A program made the translations under genes and the position numbers. Positions 9,382 through 18,955 of a stretch of 64,000 bases of DNA are shown here, in pieces. The stretch is taken from the NCBI RefSeq assembly GCF_007795095.1, contig NZ_CP042218.1, forward strand, positions 558,001 through 622,000, given 5' to 3'. Positions within the stretch are counted from its first letter, which is position 1, and each line of letters begins with the position of its first letter. This stretch comes from Luteimonas granuli. GTDB taxonomy: Bacteria > Pseudomonadota > Gammaproteobacteria > Xanthomonadales > Xanthomonadaceae. A model generated the notes under the pieces. That model saw only the letters and a list, made by a program, of their open reading frames with translations, ran no database searches and was not told the DNA's origin.

Positions 9382-9499
9382 CTCCGGCCTTCTGCGGCTT
9401 CGGGATGGAAGATCAAGATCAAGAGCGGCCCTTCCCGAAGCCGGTGAGGATCGGGCGTGAGGCGGCTGGCGGGGGGACTCCCCTGCGGCAACCCGCCAG

Positions 9500-9535
9500 A
9501 ACGATAAAGGCGCGACCCGTTGCCGGACCGCGCCT
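9500..9535 (-). terminator. Terminator of the dapA-bamC transcript
   Basis: Read on the minus strand, AGGCGCG (9535-9529) pairs with CGCGCCT (9514-9508), with extra pairing inside the loop around GCAA, followed by TTTATCGTT. It lies just past the bamC-like stop at 9558. Confidence 0.7.
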
Positions 9536-9557
9536 CCTGGAAACCGCCTGCGATCCG

Positions 9558-10079
9558 TTACTGCGACAGGCCCGCGCGCAGCGCCTCGATCACACGCACC
9601 GCGTCCGCGCCGGTGGCCGGCAGGCCGCGCGGGTCGACCGCCGAGACATGGGTGCCCGCGTCGACCCGGGTCACGCGGACCAGGAACTTGCTGTCGCCGG
9701 CATCGATGTCGTAGGTGCCCAGCAGCTGCGCCTTGCCGACCACGGTCACGCCTTCGGTCGCGGCCAGCAGCGCCTCGATGCGCTCGAAGACCTGGTCCCT
9801 GTCCGCGGCCACCGTGAAGCCGCTGCCGGCGCTCTGCTGCGCGGCCGGGGCTGCCATCCCGGAACGCGTCACGCTGGTGGCCCCGGACCGAGGCACCGCC
9901 ATCGCGGAGCTGGTGTCGGGCAGGTCGAGGTCGGGCGGGACTTCGAGCGGGCGGTCCTGCGGAGCCTGCGCATAGAGTGCGTTGTCCTTGCGGAACCAGC
10001 TGCAGCCGGACGTGGCGACCAGGGCCGCGGCGATGGCGACCGCGATGGCCGGGCGGAGCATGGATCGGGAAGGCTGCAT
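9558..10079 (-). CDS. bamC: BamC/NlpB-like outer-membrane lipoprotein
   Basis: The 173-residue product starts MQPSRSMLRPAIAVAIAAA and has a lipobox-like TSGC, so it should be a lipoprotein in the cell envelope. After the acylated Cys comes the motif WFRKDNALYAQAPQDRPLEVPPDLDLP, here quoted in parts: the LEVPPDLDLP core is the conserved unstructured BamC segment that contacts BamD. A C-terminal helix-grip-like domain follows (VFERIEALLAATEGV to RVIEALRAG). It is shorter than E. coli BamC (344 residues), apparently with only one globular domain. It lies 22 bp after dapA, the usual genetic neighbour of bamC. Confidence 0.8.
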   Translation of the reverse strand: MQPSRSMLRPAIAVAIAAALVATSGCSWFRKDNALYAQAPQDRPLEVPPDLDLPDTSSAMAVPRSGATSVTRSGMAAPAAQQSAGSGFTVAADRDQVFERIEALLAATEGVTVVGKAQLLGTYDIDAGDSKFLVRVTRVDAGTHVSAVDPRGLPATGADAVRVIEALRAGLSQ

Positions 10080-10101
10080 TGCTGTCTCCTGGGAAAACGG
10101 T

Positions 10102-11013
10102 TCAGGCCGCGAGCGCGTCGCGACAGGTCTGTTCAAGCGCTTCGAGGCCGGCGGCGATGCGGTCCGCGGCGCCGGCATGCACCGCCGACAGCGGCAGCAG
10201 CGGCAGGCGGATGCCCTCGGCATGGCCGAAGCCCAGCCGCGCCAGCAGCGCCTTGACCGGGATCGGATTCGGCTCGACGCCGCAGAAGTCGATCAGCGCC
10301 GCAAGCTGCGCGCCGAGCTCCGCGCAGCCCGGCGCATCACCGCGGCGGGCGAGGTCGCACAGGCGGCGGAAGGCCGCCGGCGCCACGTTCGACGCGACTG
10401 AAACCACGCCGTCGGCGCCGGCCAGCATCGCGCGCGCCGCGGTGCCGTCGTCTCCGCTCAGGACGGTGAAGCCGGGCCCGGCCAGCGGCAGCAGCGCGCG
10501 CATGCGCGCCTCGTCGGCCACCGCTTCCTTGATGCCGACGATGGCCTCGTGGCCGGCCAGTTCCGCCACCGTGTCCGGCTGCATGTCGCAACCGGTGCGC
10601 GGAGGCACGTTGTACAGGACCACCGGCAGCGCGCCGTCATCGGCCACCGCGCGGTAATGGGCGACCAGGCCGGCCGCGGTCGGGCGCACGTAGGGCGGCG
10701 CGACCACCAGCGCCGCGTCGGCGCCGCAGGCCGCGGCCAGGCGGGTGCGTTCGATCGTGTGCGCGGTGCCGGACTGTCCGGTGCCGGCAAGCACCGGCAC
10801 GCGCCCGGCCACGCGCCCGACGGCGGCGCGCAGCAAGGTTTCGTATTCGGCCACGGTGAGCGCGGCGGCCTCGCCGGTCGAGCCGGCGACCACGAGCGCG
10901 GCGGTGCCGCCCGCAAGCTGGGCGTCGACCAGGCGCAGCCAGGCGTCGGTATCGGGTTCGCCAGCGGCCGTGAACGGCGTCGCCAGCGCGGTGATGCTGC
11001 CGGAAAGATGCAA
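10102..11013 (-). CDS. dapA: 4-hydroxy-tetrahydrodipicolinate synthase
   Basis: It condenses pyruvate and aspartate semialdehyde in lysine and meso-diaminopimelate synthesis. The TIM-barrel enzyme shows the [10 protein letters not shown] nucleophile-side motif, the [13 protein letters not shown] stretch, [13 protein letters not shown] with the proton-relay Tyr, and the Schiff-base lysine in VGIKEAV. The end of the family similarity fits a TTG start at 11013 (product [14 protein letters not shown], 303 residues). The open frame continues upstream with no homology. The start codon is my least certain point. Confidence 0.94.
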   Translation of the reverse strand: MHLSGSITALATPFTAAGEPDTDAWLRLVDAQLAGGTAALVVAGSTGEAAALTVAEYETLLRAAVGRVAGRVPVLAGTGQSGTAHTIERTRLAAACGADAALVVAPPYVRPTAAGLVAHYRAVADDGALPVVLYNVPPRTGCDMQPDTVAELAGHEAIVGIKEAVADEARMRALLPLAGPGFTVLSGDDGTAARAMLAGADGVVSVASNVAPAAFRRLCDLARRGDAPGCAELGAQLAALIDFCGVEPNPIPVKALLARLGFGHAEGIRLPLLPLSAVHAGAADRIAAGLEALEQTCRDALAA

Positions 11014-11073
11014 GCTGGACCTGCGTGGGAAGCCGTGTGAGGGAGCCGCGCGACAGGGCGCGCAACGCCGTGA

Positions 11074-11102
11074 TCTTACTTGCGGCTTCGAAGCACGGGC
11101 AA
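11074..11102 (-). promoter_or_regulatory. Candidate dapA promoter
   Basis: On the minus strand TTGCCC (11102-11097), a 17-bp spacer and TAAGAT (11079-11074) form a good sigma-70 match about 60 bases before the dapA start. It overlaps the divergent promoter at 11080-11109. Confidence 0.6.
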
Positions 11103-11109
11103 GTATGCT
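11080..11109 (+). promoter_or_regulatory. Candidate promoter of the GcvR-like gene
   Basis: TTGCGG (11080-11085), an 18-bp spacer and TATGCT (11104-11109) precede the plus-strand gene, leaving a leader of roughly 90 bases. It interleaves with the dapA promoter, so the two could compete for polymerase. Confidence 0.5.
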
Positions 11110-11207
11110 GGCCGCGGCCTCAGGGCCGCCCGCAGCGCCCGCGTCCCGGGCCGCACGGCAGCCGGCCACCCGGCGCCCCCGCCACCGCACCCTCCGTGGA
11201 TCCTGCT

Positions 11208-11771
11208 TTGACCGACACCGAAACATCCCGGCCGACGCCGACCGAGAACCACCTGCTGATCAACGCCTATACGACGCATCCGCGTTCGCCCCTGCTGGCG
11301 GTGTCGCGGCGCATCGCCGACAGCGGCTGCAACCTCGTCGACACCCGCCTGTCCACGGTCGGCCGCGACGTCTCGGTCACCGCGCTCGCCACCGGCTCCT
11401 GGGACGCGGTCGCCAAGCTCGAGGCCATGCTGTCGCGCCTGGAACGCGAGGAAGGCCTGAAGCTGGTGTGGTACCGCACCGGGCCCAAGCCCGTGCAGTC
11501 CAACCTGCTGCCCTACATCGTCGAGGTGGTGGCGTCGGACAAGCCCGGCATCCTGTACCAGCTGGCGGACTTCTTCGATCGTCAGGGCATCACCATCGAG
11601 AGCCTGCACTGCTCGCGCTACCGCGCCATGCAGACCGGCGCCGACATGTTCTCGGCCCAGGTCACCATCGGCGTGCCGGCGGACATGCACATCGCCGCCC
11701 TGCGCGACGACTTCCTCGAGTTCTGCGACCACCTCAATCTCGACGCGATCATGGACCCGATGAAGTTCTGA
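11208..11771 (+). CDS. GcvR-like double-ACT regulatory protein
   Basis: A 187-residue cytoplasmic protein with two ACT domains (about residues 14-85 and 95-175). The first begins [17 protein letters not shown] and the second [21 protein letters not shown]. This matches the glycine cleavage system antiactivator (GcvR) family, which binds glycine and GcvA in E. coli; the target in this lineage is not shown by the sequence. I chose the TTG at 11208 ([14 protein letters not shown]); a GTG at 11196 is an alternative. It is divergent from dapA and 16 bp upstream of bcp, which probably shares its transcript. Confidence 0.85.
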   Translation: MTDTETSRPTPTENHLLINAYTTHPRSPLLAVSRRIADSGCNLVDTRLSTVGRDVSVTALATGSWDAVAKLEAMLSRLEREEGLKLVWYRTGPKPVQSNLLPYIVEVVASDKPGILYQLADFFDRQGITIESLHCSRYRAMQTGADMFSAQVTIGVPADMHIAALRDDFLEFCDHLNLDAIMDPMKF

Positions 11772-11787
11772 GCGCGCAGGCGGACCG

Positions 11788-12267
11788 ATGAACGAAGGCG
11801 ACAGGCTCGACCGCGACACCCTCAGGCTCCCGCTGCAGCTCTCGGGCGGCGCGACCGCGAAGCTTTGCGATCATGCCGGCCGCTGGCTGGTGCTGTACTT
11901 CTATCCGAAGGACTCCACGCCCGGCTGCACCACCGAGGGCCTGGACTTCAATGCCCTGCTGCCGGAGTTCGCGGCGCTCGATGCCGACGTCCTCGGTGTT
12001 TCGCGCGACTCGGTGAAGTCGCACGACAATTTCTGCGCGAAGCAGGGCTTCGGCTTCCCCCTGGTCAGCGACGCGGACGAGGCCCTGTGCCGCGCCTTCG
12101 ACGTGATCAGGGAAAAGAACATGTACGGCCGCAAGGTGCTGGGCATCGAACGCAGCACCTTCCTGATCGCCCCCGACGGCCGGATCGCACGCGCCTGGCG
12201 CAAGGTGCGCGTGCCCGGCCACGCCGACGCCGTGCTCGAAGCGCTGAAGGAAGCCGGCACCCGGTGA
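11788..12267 (+). CDS. bcp: Thioredoxin-dependent peroxiredoxin, BCP/PrxQ type
   Basis: It reduces hydrogen peroxide and organic hydroperoxides. The 159-residue protein has the thioredoxin-like fold marks LVLYFYPKDSTPGCTTE, with the peroxidatic Cys in PGCTTE, then VLGVSRDS, FPLVSDAD and ERSTFLI. The resolving Cys that E. coli BCP has five residues after the peroxidatic one is absent (Leu in that place). Other Cys residues exist in NFCAKQ and ALCRAF, so it may act as a 1-Cys enzyme or use a distant Cys. It lies 16 bp after the GcvR-like gene. Confidence 0.93.
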   Translation: MNEGDRLDRDTLRLPLQLSGGATAKLCDHAGRWLVLYFYPKDSTPGCTTEGLDFNALLPEFAALDADVLGVSRDSVKSHDNFCAKQGFGFPLVSDADEALCRAFDVIREKNMYGRKVLGIERSTFLIAPDGRIARAWRKVRVPGHADAVLEALKEAGTR

Positions 12268-12388
12268 TCCACAGCCCCGCCCATGCCACGTGCCGCCCCG
12301 CCACGCGGGCCGCGGCGGCCGTCGCGTGCGCAACAGGACATCCCGCCACACCCCCACGCCACGCGGCCCCGGACGGATCGACACCTTG

Positions 12389-13795
12389 ATGAACCACGGC
12401 AAGCGGATCTACGTACTCGACACCAACGTGCTCATGCACGACCCCACGGCGCTGTTCAGGTTCGAGGAGCACGATGTCTACCTGCCGATGCAGGTGATCG
12501 AGGAGCTCGACAACGGCAAGAAGGGCACCTCTGAAGCGAGCCGCAACGCGCGCCAGGTCAGCCGCTTCATCAACGAGCTGATCGAGGCCCAGGGTGCGGA
12601 CCGCATCGCCTCGGGCCTGAAGCTCGAGCGCCCCGGCGGCCTGCAGCTGCGCGGCGCTTCGAGCTCCGGCGTGCTGCGCTTCCAGACCACGGTGCCGAAG
12701 GAGGACAAGACCTCGTTCGGCGCGGTGGCGCCGGACAACCGCATCCTCGGCGCCATCCTCGCCCTGCGCGCCGAAGCCGACGCCGACCTGCCGGTGGTGT
12801 TCGTCTCCAAGGACATCAATCTCCGCATCAAGGCCGCGATCGCCGGCATCCCGAGCGAGGACTACGAGAACGACCGTGCCCTCGACGACTTCAGCCTGCT
12901 CTACACCGGCGCCACCGCCCTGCCGGAAGACTTCTGGCAACGCCACGGCAAGGGTCTCAGGTCCTGGACCGACAAGGGCCGCACGTACTACGAACTGCGG
13001 CGCGGGGAGGACGACGACTGGCATCCCAACCAGTTCCTGTACCTGCCGGGCGACGAGGAGTCCGAGTTCCGCGTGGCCTCGGTGGAGGGCGAACGCGCCG
13101 TTCTGCAGATCGTCGACGACTACCGCAGCCACCAGCATGCGGTCTGGGGCATCACCGCGCGCAACCGCGAGCAGAACTTCGCGCTCAATGCGCTGATGGA
13201 CCCGGAGGTCGATTTCGTCACCCTGCTCGGCACCGCCGGCACAGGCAAGACCCTGCTGGCGCTGGCCGCGGGACTCGCGCAGACCATGGACGCGCAGCGC
13301 TACCGCGAGATCATCATGACCCGCGCCACCATCAGCGTCGGCGAGGACATCGGCTTCCTGCCCGGCACCGAGGAAGAGAAGATGACGCCCTGGATGGGCG
13401 CGCTGACCGACAACCTCGAGGTGCTGATGCCGAGCAACAAGGAAGGCGGCAGCTGGGGCCGGGCGGCCACCAACGACCTGCTGGCCTCACGCATCAAGAT
13501 CCGCTCGATGAACTTCATGCGCGGCCGGACGTTGCTCGACCGCTGGCTGATCCTGGACGAGGCACAGAACCTGACGCCCAAGCAGATGAAGACCCTGATC
13601 ACGCGCGCCGGCCCGGGCACCAAGATCGTCTGCCTGGGCAACGTCGAACAGATCGACACGCCCTACCTCACCGAGACCACCTCGGGCCTCACCTACGCCG
13701 TCGACCGCTTCAAGCACTGGGCCCACAGCGCGCACGTCACCCTGCGCCGCGGCGAGCGCTCGCGCCTTGCGGATTACGCGTCGGAGGTACTGTAG
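12389..13795 (+). CDS. PIN domain - PhoH-type ATPase fusion
   Basis: The 468-residue protein has an N-terminal PIN domain (YVLDTNVLMHDPTAL, about residues 5-150, with the expected acidic residues) and a C-terminal PhoH P-loop ATPase (about 240-460) with GTAGTGKTLLALAAGL, LILDEAQNLTPKQMKTL and CLGNVEQIDTPYL. PIN-PhoH (PhoH2-like/YlaK-type) proteins couple a ribonuclease fold to a helicase-like ATPase; an RNA-processing role is known for the family, not shown here. I took the ATG at 12389; 33 upstream codons are open but low in complexity. A 121-bp gap separates it from bcp. Confidence 0.92.
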   Translation: MNHGKRIYVLDTNVLMHDPTALFRFEEHDVYLPMQVIEELDNGKKGTSEASRNARQVSRFINELIEAQGADRIASGLKLERPGGLQLRGASSSGVLRFQTTVPKEDKTSFGAVAPDNRILGAILALRAEADADLPVVFVSKDINLRIKAAIAGIPSEDYENDRALDDFSLLYTGATALPEDFWQRHGKGLRSWTDKGRTYYELRRGEDDDWHPNQFLYLPGDEESEFRVASVEGERAVLQIVDDYRSHQHAVWGITARNREQNFALNALMDPEVDFVTLLGTAGTGKTLLALAAGLAQTMDAQRYREIIMTRATISVGEDIGFLPGTEEEKMTPWMGALTDNLEVLMPSNKEGGSWGRAATNDLLASRIKIRSMNFMRGRTLLDRWLILDEAQNLTPKQMKTLITRAGPGTKIVCLGNVEQIDTPYLTETTSGLTYAVDRFKHWAHSAHVTLRRGERSRLADYASEVL

Positions 13796-13825
13796 GGCCG
13801 GCGACCGTCGCGGCTGCAGCCACGC

Positions 13826-15493
13826 CTACGCCGAGGCGTCCTCGTCGGCGGTGCGCTTTGCCTCGATGTATCGCAGCGCTTCCGACAGGCTGGTGAAGTA
13901 GCTGCCCGGATCGTCGCGGCCGACGATGCCCGCGCGCGCCAGCTTGCGCAGCACCGCCATGTTGGCGCCGGTGAGCAGCAGATGCACCCCATGCTTCTTC
14001 AGGTGCGCGATCGTGGACTCCAGGCGCTTGAGGCCGGTGGCGTCGATGAACGGCACCCGTTCCAGGCGCAGCACGATGCGGCCCGGCGGTCCGCGCGACC
14101 AGGACAGCGCCCGCTCCAGGGAGTCGACCGAACCGAAGAAGAACGGCCCGTCGATCGAGTACACGAGCACGTCTCCGGGGAGCGACTCCAGGCCCGCCTC
14201 GGCCAGCTCCTGGCGCAGGCCGGACGGCGCCTGCTCGACCACCTCCACCGAAGCGCTCATCCGGCGCAGGAACTGCATCATCGCCAGGATCACGCCGATG
14301 TTCACCGCCACGACCAGGTCGGTGAGGATGGTGAGCGCGAAGGTGATCAGCAGGATCACCACGTCCGCCTTCGGTGCCTGCCGCACCATGCGCACGAAGC
14401 GCGGCGCCTCGCTCATGTTCCAGGCGACGACGAACAGGATCGCGGCCAGCGCCGCCAGCGGGACCTTGCCGGCCCAGGGCGCGATCACCAGCAGGATCAG
14501 GAGCAGCACCACCGCGTGCACCACGCCGGCGATCGGTGCATTGCCGCCGTTGCGGATGTTGGTCGCGGTGCGCGCGATCGCGCCGGTGGCCGCGATGCCG
14601 CCGAACAGCGGCGAGACGATGTTGGCGATGCCCTGCCCGATCAGTTCCTGGTTGGAGTCGTGCCTGGTGCCGGCCATGCCGTCGGCGACCACCGCCGAGA
14701 GCAGCGACTCGATCGCTCCCAGCATGGCGATGGTGAAGGCGGAGGGCAGCAGCAGCATTACCTCGTCGAAGCCGATCGACGGCACCGCGAACTCCGGCAG
14801 CGCGCGCGGGATCGCGCCGAAGGTCGATTCGATGGTCGCAACCCCGGGCAGGTCGAGGACCGCCACCACAACGGTGGCCGCGACCATCGCCATCAGCGGC
14901 CCGGGAACCTTGCCCAGGCCCCGGATGCGCGGGCCGTACAGCGCCAGCGCCAGGCTGCCCAGCCCGAGCAGCGCCGTGGGCCAGTGCATCCGCGGGAACG
15001 AACCCAGCAGGCGCCAGGTCTGGAGGTAGAACGGTCCGTCCCCGGTCTCCGGAAGACCGAAAAAATAGCGCCACTGTCCGACCCAGATGATCACCGCGAT
15101 GCCGGCCGTGAAACCGACGATCACCGGGTCCGGGATGAAGCGGATCACCGCGCCCATGCGCGCGACGCCCATGCCGACAAGGATCACGCCGGCCATCAGC
15201 GTCGCCACCAGCAGGCCGCCGACGCCGAACTGCGCCACCACGCCGGCGAGGATCACGATGAAGGCGCCGGTCGGCCCGGCGATCTGCACCCGCGAGCCGC
15301 CGAACAGCGACACCGCGATACCGGCGATGATCGCCGTGTACAGGCCCTGTTCGGGCTTCACGCCCGAAGCGATCGCGAAGGCCATCGCCAACGGAAGCGC
15401 GACCACGCCGACGATCACGCCGGCGGTGACGTTGCGCATCCAGTTGCCGCGCCGGTAGAGCCCCGCGCGCCCTGCCTCGACCAGGGCAATCAT
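13826..15493 (-). CDS. SulP-family anion transporter with STAS domain
   Basis: An inner-membrane transporter of 555 residues with about 10-12 hydrophobic segments from residue 20 to 415, and a cytoplasmic STAS domain (about 435-550, with [16 protein letters not shown] and [11 protein letters not shown]). The SulP core motifs [17 protein letters not shown] and [14 protein letters not shown] are present. Members carry sulfate, bicarbonate or dicarboxylates; the substrate here cannot be told from sequence. It is convergent with the PhoH gene (30 bp apart) and divergent from thiD. Confidence 0.93.
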   Translation of the reverse strand: MIALVEAGRAGLYRRGNWMRNVTAGVIVGVVALPLAMAFAIASGVKPEQGLYTAIIAGIAVSLFGGSRVQIAGPTGAFIVILAGVVAQFGVGGLLVATLMAGVILVGMGVARMGAVIRFIPDPVIVGFTAGIAVIIWVGQWRYFFGLPETGDGPFYLQTWRLLGSFPRMHWPTALLGLGSLALALYGPRIRGLGKVPGPLMAMVAATVVVAVLDLPGVATIESTFGAIPRALPEFAVPSIGFDEVMLLLPSAFTIAMLGAIESLLSAVVADGMAGTRHDSNQELIGQGIANIVSPLFGGIAATGAIARTATNIRNGGNAPIAGVVHAVVLLLILLVIAPWAGKVPLAALAAILFVVAWNMSEAPRFVRMVRQAPKADVVILLITFALTILTDLVVAVNIGVILAMMQFLRRMSASVEVVEQAPSGLRQELAEAGLESLPGDVLVYSIDGPFFFGSVDSLERALSWSRGPPGRIVLRLERVPFIDATGLKRLESTIAHLKKHGVHLLLTGANMAVLRKLARAGIVGRDDPGSYFTSLSEALRYIEAKRTADEDASA

Positions 15494-15562
15494 GCCGACG
15501 CTCCCGCTGATGCACGAAAATCCACGATCCCGGTACAGTACTGCAATTTCGCAGGAATCCCC

Positions 15563-16366
15563 ATGGCCAGGCCCGTTTCAGCACTCACCATCGCCGGCTC
15601 GGATTCCGGCGGCGGCGCCGGCATCCAGGCCGATCTCAGGACCTTCGCGGCGCATGGCGTGCACGGGCTGTCGGCGATCACCGCGCTGACCGCGCAGAAC
15701 ACACGCGGCGTGACCGCCGTGCACGTGCCCCCGGTGGAGTTCCTGCGTGCCCAGATCGATGCCTGCTTCGACGACTTCGACATCGGCGCGGTCAAGCTCG
15801 GCATGCTGGCCTCGGCTCCGGTGATCCACGCCGTGGCCGACGCGCTCGAGGCGCACCGGCCGCGCTGGCTGGTCCTCGACCCGGTGATGGTCGCGACCTC
15901 GGGCGCGCGCCTGCTCGAGCCCGAGGCACTGGATGCGCTGCGCACGCGACTGCTGCCGATGGCCGACCTGCTCACTCCCAACATCCCCGAGGCCGAGCTC
16001 CTGCTCGGCGCATCCATCGCCGACGGTGCGGACGCGGATGCCGCGCTCGCCGCGCTGCGCGCGCTGGGTCCCGGCGCGGTGCTGCTCAAGGGGGGCCACC
16101 TCGCCGAGGGGGCCACCGTCACCGACCGCTACGCCGACGACGAGGCGACCCGCCGCTTCCGGCAGCCGCGGATGGCGGTCGACGGCCACGGCACCGGCTG
16201 CACCCTCGCCTCGGCGATCGCGGCCAATCTCTGTCTTGGGCGCCCCCTGGCCGAAGCCGTGCGCCTCGCCATCGGGTACGTGCATGCCGCACTGCGCAGT
16301 GGCACGCGCCCGGGGCGCAGCGAGGTGCTGGTGCTTGGCCATTTCGCGGCGCGGCCGACGGCATGA
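15563..16366 (+). CDS. thiD: Hydroxymethylpyrimidine / phosphomethylpyrimidine kinase
   Basis: ThiD phosphorylates HMP and HMP-P for thiamine synthesis. The 267-residue ribokinase-fold protein starts [22 protein letters not shown], quoted in part, and has [33 protein letters not shown], and the C-terminal [17 protein letters not shown] with the catalytic Asp/anion hole. Only 69 bp separate it from the divergent SulP gene, so there is no room for a TPP riboswitch. Its stop overlaps the next gene by four bases (ATGA). Confidence 0.96.
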   Translation: MARPVSALTIAGSDSGGGAGIQADLRTFAAHGVHGLSAITALTAQNTRGVTAVHVPPVEFLRAQIDACFDDFDIGAVKLGMLASAPVIHAVADALEAHRPRWLVLDPVMVATSGARLLEPEALDALRTRLLPMADLLTPNIPEAELLLGASIADGADADAALAALRALGPGAVLLKGGHLAEGATVTDRYADDEATRRFRQPRMAVDGHGTGCTLASAIAANLCLGRPLAEAVRLAIGYVHAALRSGTRPGRSEVLVLGHFAARPTA

Positions 16367-17220
16367 CGTCGGGGGCGGCCTTCCCCGCGGGCCCGGGTCC
16401 ACGGACGGTCGCGGTCGAAGCCTCCGACGGCCACCGCTTCGAGCTGCTGGCCTGCATTCCGGAACGTCCGCGGCGCAGCCTGCTCTGGTTCCCCGCGCTG
16501 GGCGTGGCCGCACGCCACTACCTGTCCCTGGCCGAGGCCCTGGCGCGGCGTGACGTCGCCGTCTTCCTGCACGAATGGCGCGGCCACGGCAGCAGCAGCC
16601 TGCGCGCCGGCCGCGAACAGGACTGGGGCTACCGCGAGCTGCTCGCCATCGATCTTCCCGCCAGCGAAGCCGCGGTGGCCGCCGCCACACCCGGGCTGTC
16701 GCACGTGAGCGGCGGCCACAGCCTGGGCGGACAGCTCGCCGCCTGCCGCCTGGCGCTCGAGCCTTCGGCCAGCGCGGAACTGTGGCTCGCGGGTTCGGGC
16801 GCGCCCTGGTGGCGCGCGTACCCGCTTCGACACCGGCTGGCCCTGGTGGTCGCCGGCCGCGCCCTTCCCTGGCTGGCCGCACGCGCCGGCAGCCTGCCCG
16901 GGCGGCGGATCGGCTTCGGCGGCAACGAAGCGCGCGGCGTCATGCGCGACTGGGGCAGGACCGCCACCACCGGCCATTACGCGCCACCCGGGCTCGGAGA
17001 CCTGGAGCCGGGCATGGCCGCTGCCGCGGTGCGGATACGCGCCGCGGTGTTCGCGGACGATTGGCTGGCGCCGGAGTCATCCCTGCGGCACCTGCTCTCG
17101 AAGTTCCCACGGGCGCCGGTGGACGTCGGAACCTTCGACGCCGCCGCACTCGGCGTTCGCCCCGACCATTTCGCGTGGATGCGGGCGCCGGACGCGGTCG
17201 CCGGGTGGTTCAGCCGCTGA
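16363..17220 (+). CDS. Alpha/beta-hydrolase family protein
   Basis: A 285-residue protein coupled to thiD by an ATGA overlap. It shows the alpha/beta-hydrolase pattern: LLWFPALGVAARHY, then VFLHEWRGHGSSS, the nucleophile elbow SGGHSLGGQLA (Ser in GHSLGG), and a C-terminal RPDHFAWM segment that could hold the catalytic His. It resembles predicted serine hydrolases of the YheT/lysophospholipase-like group. The substrate is unknown, and the pairing with thiD may be only positional. Its last 11 bases overlap the convergent galE. Confidence 0.8.
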   Translation: MTSGAAFPAGPGPRTVAVEASDGHRFELLACIPERPRRSLLWFPALGVAARHYLSLAEALARRDVAVFLHEWRGHGSSSLRAGREQDWGYRELLAIDLPASEAAVAAATPGLSHVSGGHSLGGQLAACRLALEPSASAELWLAGSGAPWWRAYPLRHRLALVVAGRALPWLAARAGSLPGRRIGFGGNEARGVMRDWGRTATTGHYAPPGLGDLEPGMAAAAVRIRAAVFADDWLAPESSLRHLLSKFPRAPVDVGTFDAAALGVRPDHFAWMRAPDAVAGWFSR

Positions 17221-18235
17221 CGGCGTCGTCGTAGCCGCGGGGATTCCGCGACTGCCAGCGCCAGGCGTCGCGGCACATGGCGTCGATGTCGTGCTCCGCG
17301 CGCCAGCCCAGCAGCGCCTGCGCGAGCGAAGGGTCGGCATAGACCTCGGCCACGTCGCCGGCGCGGCGGGGAACGATGTCGTAGGGCACCGGCCGCCCCG
17401 ACGCGCGCTCGAACGCCCGCACCAGCTCGAGCACGCTGGTGCCGCGGCCGGTGCCGAGGTTGAGGGTCGCGCTGCGCCCCTCCCGGACGATGAAGTCGAG
17501 CGCGTCTGCGTGCGCGCGCGCCAGGTCGACGACGTGGATGTAATCGCGGACGCCGGTGCCATCCACCGTCGGCCAGTCGCCGCCGAAGACCGAGAGCCGT
17601 TCGCGCAGGCCCACGGCGACCTGGGAGACATAGGGCATCAGGTTGTTGGGCACGCCGCCCGGCGCCTCGCCGATCAGTCCGGAAGGGTGCGCGCCTGCCG
17701 GATTGAAGTAACGCAGATTGACCGCGTGGAATCCCGGATCGCTCGTGCACAGGTCGCCGATCAGCTGCTCCATGACCAGCTTGGTCCGTCCGTAGGGATT
17801 GGTGACCCGCAGCGGCGCGTCCTCGCGCACGGGCACCGCGTCCGGATCGCCGTACACGGTGGCCGACGAGCTGAACACCAGGTGGCGCACGCCGTGGGAC
17901 TGCATCGCCTGCAGCAGGTGGATGGTGCCGGCGATGTTGTTGTCGAAGTAGTCGAGCGGACGTTCGCAGGACTCGCCGACGGCCTTGAGCGCCGCGAAAT
18001 GGATCACCGCGTCGAAGCGCCGGTCGTCGAACAGCGCCGCGGTCGCTTCCCGGTCGCGGAGGTCCACGCGGTGGCAGGCGACCGGCGCGCCGGTGAGCCG
18101 GTGCAGCCGCTCCATCACCCGTGGCGAACTGTTGGCGAAGTTGTCGGCGACCATGATCTCGTGGCCGCGCGCAGCGAGCGCAACGCAGGCATGGCTGCCG
18201 ATATAGCCGGCTCCGCCGGTGACCAGGACGCGCAT
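17210..18235 (-). CDS. galE: UDP-glucose 4-epimerase
   Basis: GalE interconverts UDP-glucose and UDP-galactose through bound NAD. The 341-residue SDR protein starts MRVLVTGGAGYIGSHA (Rossmann motif), has the SSSATVYGDP loop, the catalytic YxxxK in NPYGRTKLVMEQL, RYFNPAGAHPSG and VRDYIHVVDLA. It sits divergently beside the EPS genes starting at 18335 and can supply UDP-galactose for them. Upstream codons without homology are not part of the gene. Confidence 0.96.
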   Translation of the reverse strand: MRVLVTGGAGYIGSHACVALAARGHEIMVADNFANSSPRVMERLHRLTGAPVACHRVDLRDREATAALFDDRRFDAVIHFAALKAVGESCERPLDYFDNNIAGTIHLLQAMQSHGVRHLVFSSSATVYGDPDAVPVREDAPLRVTNPYGRTKLVMEQLIGDLCTSDPGFHAVNLRYFNPAGAHPSGLIGEAPGGVPNNLMPYVSQVAVGLRERLSVFGGDWPTVDGTGVRDYIHVVDLARAHADALDFIVREGRSATLNLGTGRGTSVLELVRAFERASGRPVPYDIVPRRAGDVAEVYADPSLAQALLGWRAEHDIDAMCRDAWRWQSRNPRGYDDAVSG

Positions 18236-18334
18236 GGGGACCCCGTGTTCTTCTCCCGGCGAGCTTAACGTACCCGCCGTGGCCGGGCGGGCAGACCGGT
18301 TCCGTTCCATACAGGGAATCCGGAGGACCGCCCC

Positions 18335-18955
18335 ATGAATCTCCCCCTGCGTGCACTGCTCATCGTATCGCTGACCTTCCTCATGGCCGCCTGTGCCACG
18401 TCCGGAGGCGGGCATGCGGGACCACCACCGCTCGAATCGAACCTGGCCGAGGCCTACAGGCTCGGTGTGGACGACGTGGTCCAGGTGTCGGTCTGGGGGA
18501 ACCCGGATGCGGGAGTCACGGCCCCGGTCCGGCCGGATGGAATGATCTCCGTGCCGCTGCTGGGCGATGTCCCGGCCGGCGGCCGCACGCCGCCGGAGGT
18601 GGCCCAGGACATCCAGACGCGGCTGCAGGACTACGTGAAGGACGCGCGCGTGTCGGTGATCCTGACCGAGCTGCACAGCCACGAGTACCTCTCACGGATC
18701 CGCGTCACCGGAGCGGTGCGGCAGCCCGTCTCCATCCCCTACCGGCCCGGCATGACCGTGCTCGACGCGGTGCTGGCCGCCGGCGGCGTGACCGAGTTCG
18801 CAGCGCCCAACCGGTCCAGCCTGCACCGCAGGTCCGGCAACGGCACGGGCAGCTACCAGGTCCGGCTCGACAACGTGCTCACCGCCGGCGACCTGTCCAC
18901 GAACTACACGGTGGCGCCAGGCGACGTGATCACGGTGCCCGAGCGCCTGCTGTGA
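18335..18955 (+). CDS. Polysaccharide export lipoprotein (Wza/EpsE-type OPX)
   Basis: Outer-membrane polysaccharide export protein of 206 residues. It has a signal peptide with lipobox (LTFLMAACATSG, Cys about residue 21), a Poly_export/BON-like domain (YRLGVDDVVQVSVWGNPDAG to VSVILTELHSHEY), and one SLBB domain (IRVTGAVRQPVSIPYRPGMTV). Its small size and single SLBB domain match the exporters of exosortase-A-associated EPS loci, which need a separate outer-membrane barrel; one is encoded at 21266. A GGAGG ribosome site lies eight bases before the ATG. It is the first gene of the plus-strand EPS operon. Confidence 0.93.
   Translation: MNLPLRALLIVSLTFLMAACATSGGGHAGPPPLESNLAEAYRLGVDDVVQVSVWGNPDAGVTAPVRPDGMISVPLLGDVPAGGRTPPEVAQDIQTRLQDYVKDARVSVILTELHSHEYLSRIRVTGAVRQPVSIPYRPGMTVLDAVLAAGGVTEFAAPNRSSLHRRSGNGTGSYQVRLDNVLTAGDLSTNYTVAPGDVITVPERLL

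Noticed and set aside
9207-9557. ORFs through the palindromic element (for example on the minus strand up to 9491)
   Set aside because: They depend on the inverted repeat sequence, have no family similarity and extend antisense across fdxA.
15494-15562. Possible TPP riboswitch before thiD
   Set aside because: Only 69 bp are available and no thi-box features are present.
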